Below are positions 57,769 through 64,000 of a stretch of 64,000 bases of DNA, one piece after another. Below the pieces are notes generated by a model. That model was not told the origin of the DNA and ran no database searches. It was given only the letters and a program-made list of their open reading frames with translations. This stretch comes from Paenibacillus sp. FSL R7-0337 (GTDB lineage: Bacteria; Bacillota; Bacilli; Paenibacillales; Paenibacillaceae), in NCBI RefSeq assembly GCF_037969875.1, contig NZ_CP150218.1, positions 3,844,001 to 3,908,000 on the forward strand, given 5' to 3'. Numbering within the stretch: the stretch's first letter is position 1; every line of letters begins with the position of its first letter. Position numbers and translations under genes: made by a program.

Positions 57769-59475
57769 TTAATCCGTTTGTCCCCTGCCGTTATTCCACA
57801 GCGTACGGAAGGACGGGCAGTCCCGGATCAGGGAATCGAAATCCCCTTCCCCCGCCAGCCTGCCTTGCTCCATGACCAGAATCTGGTCCACGCCGCTGAT
57901 GAAATTCAGCCGGTGTGCGATAATAATGACCGTCTTATGCCTGAACTCCGCAAACACCGTCTCCATCAGGCTGCGCTCCGTAATATTATCCAGGGCCGAT
58001 ACCGGCTCATCGAGGATGATCAGATTCCGCTTTTGCAGGATCGCCCGGGCAAAAGCCAGCCGCTGACGCTCCCCGCCCGACAGCTTCAGCCCGCGCTCCC
58101 CAACCCGCGTCTCCAGCTTCTCCGGCAGCTCCAGTACCTTCTCCTTCAGGTGAACCTTATCCAGCACCGCATACAGCTCTTCATCCGGGACGTCTTGCTC
58201 AAACACCATGTTGCCCCGGATGGTAGTATCGAAGATCGGACTGTCCTGCGACAGATAAGAGATGTGATCATAGTAGCTGTCCAGACTCAGCTCGTCGATA
58301 TCCGTGCCGTCGACCAGCAGCTGGCCGCCGCTTTTTTTGAGCAGGCCCGTAATCAGCTTAATGACCGTTGACTTGCCGCTGCCGCTTAAGCCCACCAGAG
58401 CCACTGAGGTTCCGGGCGCAACCGAGAAGGACAGCCGGTCCAGCACCTGCACCTCTCCGTAGCTGAATGATACATCCTTGAATTCAATGCTGCCCTCTAG
58501 CTGCGCAAGCGCCTTGCCCTGCTCCAGATTCCGGTCCTCGGGAGCATTCAGGAATGCCTCGAACCGCTGATAGGTGACCCTGTTCAGCTTATAGCCGACG
58601 AATAATACGTTGAAGATGGCGATCGGCGTATAGATTTTCTCAATGAACATGAACAGTGCGACCATGACCCCAACAGAGGCCTGCCCGGAGACCACATTCT
58701 TCACGCCGTACAGCAGCACAACCACCTTAATGACCGTAATGAACAATTCGAACAAGGCGAAGAAGGATTCATGAATCATCTGCAGCTTCGCGCTCTGCCT
58801 GATAATCTGCTGTGCCGCCTTATTCAGTCTGCCGATCTCCTGCGCGTACTTCTTGTTGGTGCGGAAGACAACCAGCTCCATGAAGCCGCGGACCCCGTAT
58901 CGGGACATGGCCTCCTGCTGCATAAGCACCGATTCCTTGATCCGGTAGAGAACTTTGAGCAGAACATTCGTTAACAGGAAGATAACCACGTACCCGCCCG
59001 CAATCACCAGCATGATTCTGAGGTCATAGTAGCTGATGAAGAGCAGGCTGAAGAGAATCGTGGGCAGCAACTCATGCAGCGTATGGAGGATAAAAGAAAA
59101 TAAAATACTGTTCCCGGCCGCCGCGCCGTTCTCAATCACCTTGATCATCTGGCCTGTGCCCATGTTCTGATAGGCGGAATAATCCATTCTGGAGATTTTG
59201 GACAAGGCCATAATCTTCAGTCTTTCTGTGATGCTGTTCGATAGATAGGCGCTGGGATATTCATCCGCATAGTTCAGCAGGACGTTCAGGCCGAGCAGCA
59301 TCCCGTAGACGACAACCCCGTAGAGGATTTCACGGAAGCCCGTTCCCGCCACCGCCTGATCCAGAATCCGCTGAAAGACAACAATGCCCAGGCTGCTTAA
59401 GAGCTGAATGGCACAGCCGAGAACTATATACAGAGCGGCCCACCCTCTGAGGTGGACAAGACATTTTTTTAACAT
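57769..59475 (-). CDS. ABC exporter half-transporter (TM domain fused to ATPase)
   Basis: 568 residues from ATG 59475. Six TM helices in the first about 310 residues (IQLLSSLGIVVFQRILDQAV; LGLNVLLNYADEYPSAYLSN). The C-terminal ATPase has Walker A VGLSGSGKST, Q-loop SYLSQDSPIFDTTIRGN, signature LSGGERQRLAFARAI, Walker B LIILDEPVSALDN and H-loop IIAHRLNFI. A homodimeric exporter of the lipid A/peptide/drug type; no C39 peptidase domain. GGAGATTGTGATC precedes the ATG. A structured leader with a short ORF lies upstream, the only clue to its cargo or regulation. Confidence 0.92.
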   Translation of the reverse strand: MLKKCLVHLRGWAALYIVLGCAIQLLSSLGIVVFQRILDQAVAGTGFREILYGVVVYGMLLGLNVLLNYADEYPSAYLSNSITERLKIMALSKISRMDYSAYQNMGTGQMIKVIENGAAAGNSILFSFILHTLHELLPTILFSLLFISYYDLRIMLVIAGGYVVIFLLTNVLLKVLYRIKESVLMQQEAMSRYGVRGFMELVVFRTNKKYAQEIGRLNKAAQQIIRQSAKLQMIHESFFALFELFITVIKVVVLLYGVKNVVSGQASVGVMVALFMFIEKIYTPIAIFNVLFVGYKLNRVTYQRFEAFLNAPEDRNLEQGKALAQLEGSIEFKDVSFSYGEVQVLDRLSFSVAPGTSVALVGLSGSGKSTVIKLITGLLKKSGGQLLVDGTDIDELSLDSYYDHISYLSQDSPIFDTTIRGNMVFEQDVPDEELYAVLDKVHLKEKVLELPEKLETRVGERGLKLSGGERQRLAFARAILQKRNLIILDEPVSALDNITERSLMETVFAEFRHKTVIIIAHRLNFISGVDQILVMEQGRLAGEGDFDSLIRDCPSFRTLWNNGRGQTD

Positions 59476-59510
59476 GATCACAATCTCCAATCTTATTCAT
59501 AAGAGTATGG

Positions 59511-59707
59511 CAAAAAGCCGGGAACTCTCCTCGCCACTCCGCATTAAAGACTCCTGCCTCAGCAGTGTAGTCTTCAAGCGGAATAACTCAGTGTCCCGGC
59601 TCACAAAGAATGACCTTCCAGGCACCGTTCAAGAATCCAGTTATCTGTGACCAAGAGGACAGACCTCCCCCTTGGTGGCTGGTACGCGTTCTACCCAGCC
59701 CGATAAC
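59511..59707 (-). ncRNA. Structured 5' leader of the ABC exporter, class unknown
   Basis: On the minus strand GTTATC (59702-59707) pairs with GATAAC (59640-59645) and encloses two stems, GGCTGG/CCAGCC and CCAAG-GAGG/CCTC-TTGG, making a three-way junction. A later stem, GCCGGGA/TCCCGGC (59594-59600 and 59517-59523), encloses an inner AGACT-CTGC/GCAG-AGTCT hairpin and is followed by TTTTTG, as in an intrinsic terminator, 36 bp before the exporter start. I compared it by eye with S-box, T-box, M-box, ydaO, glmS and GEMM patterns and found no match. It may be a riboswitch, attenuator or part of a mobile element's RNA. Confidence 0.45.
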
Positions 59708-59740
59708 TAGTTCCTTGCAACGGTACGGAATGGCATCCAT
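59588..59740 (-). CDS. Putative 50-residue ORF upstream of the ABC exporter
   Basis: An ATG at 59740 follows AAAGAGGTGAA, an excellent ribosome binding site. The predicted peptide begins MDAIPYRCKELVIGLGRTRT, continues through a GGG stretch and ends KVILCEPGH, with two Cys and two Trp. The same frame continues for over 30 sense codons after its TGA. It overlaps the structured leader. It could be a leader peptide, a small secreted or modified peptide exported by the transporter, or a chance ORF in a conserved RNA; no modification enzyme is adjacent. Confidence 0.35.
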   Translation of the reverse strand: MDAIPYRCKELVIGLGRTRTSHQGGGLSSWSQITGFLNGAWKVILCEPGH

Positions 59741-59799
59741 TTCACCTCTTTGATAAGATTGACTCCATTGTATGCTTCGGCCAGACCGGCCGTCAATCC

Positions 59800-60279
59800 C
59801 TAGTGCTTCGTCTCTTTTGCCGCATCCGAATCCGCATCGGGACTGGCATCTGAACCAGCATCTGAACTGGAATCCGCTTCGGCAGCTTCTTCTGCATCCT
59901 CGCTATCCTCGTCCGCAGCGGCCAGCGCCGCCTTCTCACTGCGGCTCCATTCCAGGAATTCGATGGTATCCTGATCCTCAGGGTCCAGCTTATTTGCCTT
60001 CTTGAATGCTTTGATCGCGAGATCATACTCGTCCAGATAATAGTGGGCGTAGCCGACACGGAAATGCCACAGCGGGTCTTTTTTACCCTTATCTGCCGCC
60101 TTGTTGAACCATTTAAGCGCTTCCCGGTAACGGCCCAGATTGTTGAGCGCCCGGCCCAGATGCACTGCCAGTTCCTCATCGATCAGCGGTGTCGGCACCT
60201 CTTTGATGCGGGATACGATTTCTTCATATTCGTCCGCCTCATGCCAAGCGTTCAATTGCGCGATTAATTCTTCTCTCAT
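59800..60279 (-). CDS. TPR-repeat protein, paralog of the N-terminus of the composite immunity protein
   Basis: 159 residues. Two to three TPRs occupy about 30-110 (AVHLGRALNNLGRYREALKWFNKAA; WHFRVGYAHYYLDEYDLAIKAFKKANKL). The rest is an acidic Ala/Asp/Ser tail (EDSEDAEEAAEADSSSDAGSDA). The TPR part aligns from end to end with residues 1-105 of the protein encoded at 48325-50055, including the shared LWHFR.GY..YYL block and an identical opening pattern (W-H-x3-EY..IV.R). No enzymatic domain; likely a scaffold. Confidence 0.85.
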   Translation of the reverse strand: MREELIAQLNAWHEADEYEEIVSRIKEVPTPLIDEELAVHLGRALNNLGRYREALKWFNKAADKGKKDPLWHFRVGYAHYYLDEYDLAIKAFKKANKLDPEDQDTIEFLEWSRSEKAALAAADEDSEDAEEAAEADSSSDAGSDASPDADSDAAKETKH

Positions 60280-60365
60280 TACCCATAGCCTCCCGGTTAA
60301 TCATTCCAAGTTCTCTTAGAGATACTTTATCATTTTCACACCAAGTTTCCCACTGTTGCCGTGCG

Positions 60366-61604
60366 TTAGGCCGGGATGATGATCCTGAAGACGGTTCCCT
60401 TGCCCTTCTCGCTGGTGACCTCAATACGGCCCTTGAGCTTGTTAATCGTGTTATACGCCATGACCATTCCGAGCCCCGTCCCGTCCGCCTTGGTGGAGTA
60501 ATACGGCTTGCCCAGGCGCGAGATCTCATCCTTCGTCATTCCGATACCGGTGTCGCTGATGGTAATGATAATATTCTGCCCGCTCGCGAAGACAGCAATA
60601 GACAGGACAGCATCCTCCACCCCCTCCATCGCTTCAATCGCATTCTTGTACAGATTAATCAGGCATTGCTGCATCTCATTGCTGTCATAATGGGTGCTGA
60701 GCGAGTTGTTGAAGCTGAATTCAACCGCTACCTTGTGGATCGTGGCATACGGCAATATCACATTCTTGGTGTATTCACATTCAGCCATCAGGTTGGAGTA
60801 GACCCGGCTCGCCGACTGCGGCTTGGCAAAAGACAGATAATCGCTGATGATCTTCTCCGCCCGGTTCAGCTCCAGCAGTGACAGCTCGACATACCCCTTC
60901 TCCTCCGGGGTGAGGTTCTTGGAGAGATTAAGCAGCTGCAGGAAGCCGCTGGTCACGGTTAACGGATTGCGCATCTCATGGGAGACGCTGGCCGCCAGCT
61001 CACTGACCACATTCAGCCGCTCCGACTGCATAATCCGCTCACGGTTCCTGAGGTTGGCCAGGATCTGCTCCAGCAGGATCATTAGGATCGCCATAACCAC
61101 TGCATGGGTGGCTAAGGCATAGAAGGCAAGCGTCCAGAACTGGGTATCCAGCTTATCCATGATCTGGCCCAGGATGATCAGATAACAGCCCATAGTCAGG
61201 ACCACGATGGAGGTAGCCCATAAGATCCGTCCCTTAGGCTTAGAACGGAGAAATCTGGCGCTTATGGAAGGAACCAGAATGAGGACTGCTGTCGAAAAAA
61301 GTAAGGATTGGACGGTTCCCGCGCCGCCTATATAGAAACGGTACACATTCAGAATCACATATAAGGGCAGGGTATATTTGTACCCTCCATACAAGGCCGC
61401 AATCACAAACGGAACATACCGCAGGTCAAAGATGAACCCGGTATCCAGCCGGATCGGCTTGGCGATACACAGGATCATGGTGACGGCAATGAGCAGTACA
61501 AGAATCTTACGGTTGTAGGCGTGGGGCCTGTTCTCGAAGAAAATCAGAAATATCAGCACCGGAAACAGCATAAACAAAAAATTGAGCAGCAGCGTCTCAA
61601 ACAA
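60366..61604 (-). CDS. Orphan membrane histidine kinase (KinB-like, 5TM-LYT sensor)
   Basis: 412 residues. Six to seven TM helices in about 1-185; DLRYVPFVIAALYGGYKYTLPLYVILNVYRFYIGGAG matches the 5TMR-LYT sensor segment. The H-box is SELAASVSHEMRNPLTVTSGFLQLL, N-box QQCLINLYKNAIEAME, G-boxes ISDTGIGM and TGLGMVMAYNTI. This kinase type with no adjacent response regulator is typical of sporulation phosphorelay kinases such as KinB. AAGGAAGTTAGC precedes the start. Confidence 0.9.
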   Translation of the reverse strand: MFETLLLNFLFMLFPVLIFLIFFENRPHAYNRKILVLLIAVTMILCIAKPIRLDTGFIFDLRYVPFVIAALYGGYKYTLPLYVILNVYRFYIGGAGTVQSLLFSTAVLILVPSISARFLRSKPKGRILWATSIVVLTMGCYLIILGQIMDKLDTQFWTLAFYALATHAVVMAILMILLEQILANLRNRERIMQSERLNVVSELAASVSHEMRNPLTVTSGFLQLLNLSKNLTPEEKGYVELSLLELNRAEKIISDYLSFAKPQSASRVYSNLMAECEYTKNVILPYATIHKVAVEFSFNNSLSTHYDSNEMQQCLINLYKNAIEAMEGVEDAVLSIAVFASGQNIIITISDTGIGMTKDEISRLGKPYYSTKADGTGLGMVMAYNTINKLKGRIEVTSEKGKGTVFRIIIPA

Positions 61605-61829
61605 GGCTAACTTCCTTTCGGTTCAAATGCTGGTGTCATGAGATACGTTTGTATTCTGAGCACTATACTTAGAACATTACGCTAACCTGATATTAGAAGT
61701 AAAGGAATTATTGTATGCGTTTTTTTCTCCCGGAATTCAAGGATACCCGCGAGAAGTGTCGAATACGTATGCTTTGAAGGCATGATACACAGTATTGCAT
61801 AACTACAGCTACCGAAGGAGCGGGTATCC

Positions 61830-62627
61830 ATGGCTTTTACCATTAATAACCTGAAAGACAATTCCAACGTTGTTATTAAAGAGCAGCTAGGCGGCTTCAG
61901 CATCATCGAATACAAAGAGGATCTCAGCACTACCTCCCGCTATGAAGCGGAGACCAACTTCTTCATGAGCAAAAGCAACATGCGCAACAAGCAGTTGATG
62001 ATTGAGCTGAATAACAATGAGGTGATGCTGAGCGCCGGGGCCATGCAGTATATGATCGGCAATATCGAGATGACCTCCGGCATCAAAGGCGTAGGAGGAC
62101 TGATGCGCAATATGCTATCGGGGGCGGCAACCGGAACCAGCGCAGTCAAACCGCTCTACAAGGGAACCGGAACCATCCTGCTGGAGACCACCTACAAATA
62201 CCTCTGGCTGATTGATGTGGACAACGACCATATCGTGATTGATGACGGCATGTTCCTGGCTTGCGAGACTACGCTCGACATCTCCGTTGCGGCACGCAAG
62301 AACATCTCCTCTGCCGTCCTCGGCGGTGAAGGGCTGTTCAACCTGAGCGCGCGCGGCAAAGGCATTCTCGCCCTCGAAGCTCCCATTCCTTCCGAGGAAG
62401 CCGTTGTGGTCGAGCTGCAAAATGATGTGCTGAAGGTGGACGGTAACTTCGCCCTCATGTGGTCGAGCTCTCTGGACTTCACGGTCGAGAAGTCAGGCAA
62501 GACCCGTCTGGGCTCCGCCGCCTCAGGCGAAGGCCTGGTCAACGTGTACCGGGGAACCGGCATGGTCTGGCTGGCCCCGCTCATGAATTACAGAAACAGT
62601 CTGCTTCAGGGCACGCCAACTGCTTAA
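61830..62627 (+). CDS. AIM24-family protein
   Basis: 265 residues. The TRAP-like beta-barrel core of the AIM24/DUF124 family is recognisable: LGGFSIIEYKEDLSTTSRYEAE near 20, IGNIEMTSGIKGVGGLMRNMLSGAATGTSAVKPLYKGTGTILLE near 75-118, GEGLFNLSARGKGILALEAP near 168-187. GAAGGAGCGGGTATCC is the ribosome binding site. Function is unknown in bacteria; yeast Aim24 acts in mitochondrial membrane organisation. Ends in a strong terminator. Confidence 0.9.
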   Translation: MAFTINNLKDNSNVVIKEQLGGFSIIEYKEDLSTTSRYEAETNFFMSKSNMRNKQLMIELNNNEVMLSAGAMQYMIGNIEMTSGIKGVGGLMRNMLSGAATGTSAVKPLYKGTGTILLETTYKYLWLIDVDNDHIVIDDGMFLACETTLDISVAARKNISSAVLGGEGLFNLSARGKGILALEAPIPSEEAVVVELQNDVLKVDGNFALMWSSSLDFTVEKSGKTRLGSAASGEGLVNVYRGTGMVWLAPLMNYRNSLLQGTPTA

Positions 62628-62662
62628 TTCCGAAGCGCTGGTTAGGTCAGCTCTGATTGTTG

Positions 62663-62700
62663 CCCTATAACATGGAACGAGATGTTATAGGGTATTTTTC
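62663..62700 (+). terminator. Terminator of the AIM24 gene
   Basis: CCCTATAACAT / ATGTTATAGGG stem, 8-nt loop, followed by TATTTTTC. Confidence 0.92.
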
Positions 62701-62741
62701 TGCTTTTACGTCTAAGTGCAGAACTTTTCGTGAATATACGC

Positions 62742-62773
62742 ACAAATAGACCCCTTTAACAAAGAAAGGGATC
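62742..62773 (-). terminator. Terminator of the SASP gene
   Basis: On the minus strand GATCCCTTT pairs with AAAGGGGTC, followed by TATTTG; moderate T tract. Confidence 0.6.
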
Positions 62774-62814
62774 TTATTAGCATAAATATGAATATGGATT
62801 TGATCCAATCCATT

Positions 62815-63099
62815 CTAAGACTTCTGCTTACCCGCAAGCTGCTCCTGGGCCAGACGCACCATCTCGCGAACCATGGAGCCTCCGATTCTGCCGCCAATCT
62901 GTCCGGCCGACCCGGTGGTCAGATTGCCGTTATTTCCGGCTTGCAGCGGGATGCCCAGCTCTTTGGCTACCTCGTATTTCACGTCGTCCGGATGATTCGG
63001 ATCTACGTGATATCCTTCCTGCCGCATAACCTCCGCTTTGAACGTCTGCATTCCCTGGGCGGACCCTGGTACAGCATATTTTCTGCTTCTTCTCGCCAT
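62815..63099 (-). CDS. Alpha/beta-type small acid-soluble spore protein
   Basis: 94 residues. The SASP core is complete: DVKYEVAKELGIPLQ (with the GPR-like protease region shortened) and GNLTTGSAGQIGGRIGGSMVREMVRLAQEQL, the DNA-binding helix-turn-helix signature. The N-terminal 35 residues (RRSRKYAVPGSAQGMQTFKAEVMRQEGY) are longer than in the classical 60-70 residue proteins, a form common in Paenibacillus. It coats spore DNA in the A form and protects against UV. The sigma-G promoter could not be assigned with confidence. Confidence 0.95.
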   Translation of the reverse strand: MARRSRKYAVPGSAQGMQTFKAEVMRQEGYHVDPNHPDDVKYEVAKELGIPLQAGNNGNLTTGSAGQIGGRIGGSMVREMVRLAQEQLAGKQKS

Positions 63100-63170
63100 T
63101 TACGGACACGCTCCCTTGCTGTCTTTCCTCTAAGTTGCCCAGGAGCGCGGGTCTTCATTCCCTGCGTTCC

Positions 63171-64000
63171 TTAAGACTGCATCCCGTCCTCAATCCGCTG
63201 CATGAATTCTTCCACCGCGCTATATCCGAGCTGCTTGAGATACCAGTTGTTCGCAGCCGCTTCAATCAGACCGGCTACATCGCGGCCCGGCTGAAGCTGG
63301 ACCTCGATATGCGGAATCTGCACCCCGAGATATTCGGTGAACTGGGGCACCAGCTCCAGTTCATTGTTGAGCGAATTCTCCTGCCAGGGGGCAAGCTCAA
63401 TATCCAGTACGATCCGCGTCTCATCCTGGAACGCCCGCCGCCCGTACTGCCGCACGACGTTGATCAGGCCGATGCTGCGCAGCGCCAGGAATTCACGCGT
63501 GGTCTCATTATGGGTCCCCAGGAGCGTCGCCGGACCCAGCTTCTTCAGCACCACAATATCATCCGCCACGAAGCGGTGGCCCCTGCGGATCAGCGTGTGT
63601 GCCGTCTCGCTCTTGCCGATCCCCGACTTGCCACGCAGCAGAATACCGATCCCAGACACGTTAACGCATACCCCGTGGATCGACAGCTCCGGCGCCAGCG
63701 TCTTCACCAGGAAGCTGTCCAGCTTGGCAATGAATTCGGTAGTCACCTCCGGCGTCCGCAGCAGCGGAATGCCCTCCTGGTCGCAGAACAGCGTCAGATA
63801 AGGAATCTCCTGCTGGCCGCTGGTCACGATGAAGCACGGAGGATGGTATTTGACGATGTTGCCGATATGCAGCATCCGTTCCTCTACACTCAGCGTTAAC
63901 AGGTAGTTAATCTCTTTACGTCCAAGGACCTGCACCCGCTCCATCGGAAAAAAATCAAAATAACCGACAAACTCCAGACCCGGTCTGTGCGTCCGTGGAC
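63171..64000 (-). CDS. hprK: HPr kinase/phosphorylase, 5' end cut by window
   Basis: 276 codons up to the right edge; the frame is open there (the cut end reads RPGLEFVGYFDFFPMERVQVLG), so the ATG at 63944 is internal and about 35 N-terminal residues are missing. The Walker A is GKSGIGKSETAHTL, the HprK signature includes RGHRFVADDIVVL, and LGVQIPHIEVQLQPGRDVAGLIEAAANNWYLKQLGY is the C-terminal capping helix region. It phosphorylates HPr on Ser46 with ATP and dephosphorylates it with phosphate, controlling carbon catabolite repression. lgt, normally next to hprK, would be upstream or downstream outside the window. Confidence 0.95.
   Translation of the reverse strand, partial: PRTHRPGLEFVGYFDFFPMERVQVLGRKEINYLLTLSVEERMLHIGNIVKYHPPCFIVTSGQQEIPYLTLFCDQEGIPLLRTPEVTTEFIAKLDSFLVKTLAPELSIHGVCVNVSGIGILLRGKSGIGKSETAHTLIRRGHRFVADDIVVLKKLGPATLLGTHNETTREFLALRSIGLINVVRQYGRRAFQDETRIVLDIELAPWQENSLNNELELVPQFTEYLGVQIPHIEVQLQPGRDVAGLIEAAANNWYLKQLGYSAVEEFMQRIEDGMQS

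Noticed and set aside
59511..59707. T-box or S-box riboswitch before the ABC exporter
   Set aside because: The essential TGGNACC antiterminator core and the S-box conserved blocks are missing; GGGTAGAACGCG is only a superficial likeness.
63171..64000. Lasso-peptide-type HprK homolog (as in peptide-phosphorylating clusters)
   Set aside because: It has the full canonical HprK signature and capping region and no lasso B/C genes nearby; it is the standard HPr kinase.
1..64000. CRISPR array, tRNA or rRNA genes
   Set aside because: No regularly spaced identical repeats and no cloverleaf or rRNA-like conserved segments were noticed on reading; a scan with dedicated tools would be decisive.

Overview
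The window looks like a chromosome segment of a Paenibacillus-type, spore-forming Firmicute. This rests on an alpha/beta-type small acid-soluble spore protein, an HPr kinase of the Gram-positive type, copper-amine-oxidase-like stalk domains, a GH5 cellulase with a CBM3, strong AGGAGG-type ribosome binding sites and sigma-A/Fur/MerR/MarR-type control sites. No tRNA, rRNA, CRISPR array, intact insertion sequence or prophage was seen. The window cuts a gene at each edge: a PEP/pyruvate-binding phosphotransferase at the left and hprK at the right.

Layout. 1-5.8 kb: PEP-utilising enzyme with a possible leader peptide, a YurQ-like GIY-YIG protein, nitric oxide synthase oxygenase followed by a TetR regulator, an EcsC-family protein. 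5.8-11 kb: a multi-TM permease, a small protein behind a sigma-D-like promoter, and a lipoprotein flavocytochrome (FMN-binding plus FAD domain) with a MerR regulator and a textbook 19-bp-spacer MerR promoter. 11.2-15.5 kb: a short UvrC paralog, tandem-GNAT protein, alpha/beta hydrolase and a LytTR/DUF3021 pair. 15.7-19.8 kb: a four-gene Fe(III)-siderophore ABC operon behind a near-perfect Fur box. 20-27.5 kb: a duplicated His-rich domain protein with a stalk domain, two redox enzymes, a MarR regulator, a TetR/MFS drug-export pair, an NlpC/P60 hydrolase. 27.5-34 kb: assorted housekeeping-like single genes (YjdM, GNAT, mini-catalase, lipid kinase, DinB, CDP-DAG synthase-like).

34-40 kb holds a compact functional module: a beta-helix lipoprotein (Cthe_2159-like), a DUF4956 membrane protein and a VTC-type polyphosphate polymerase-like protein, transcribed away from an OmpR/histidine-kinase pair across a shared control region. 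40-43.4 kb holds a polysaccharide deacetylase-CBM and a GH5-CBM3 cellulase. 43.4-47 kb has a TetR/nucleotidyltransferase pair divergent from an SDR/SMP-30-like operon. 48-50 kb has a large TPR-SMI1/KNR4-Imm51 composite immunity-like protein. 50-56 kb holds ArsR/SRPBCC, Lrp, a serine hydrolase/MFS pair and an ECF sigma/anti-sigma pair. 56.1 kb carries a strongly diverged second translation initiation factor IF-3. 57-64 kb has an ABC exporter preceded by a structured leader with a 50-codon ORF, a TPR paralog, a KinB-like kinase, AIM24, SASP and hprK.

The most unusual points are the IF-3 paralog; two regulator genes (LytTR at 15.5 kb, TetR at 26.1 kb) whose natural N-termini can only be reached from non-AUG codons (AUC/AUU and AUA), which is the class of start that IF-3 normally rejects; the structured 5' region of the ABC exporter; the multi-immunity protein; and an interspersed hairpin repeat present twice. 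All functional statements are from reading the sequence by eye; no searches were run.
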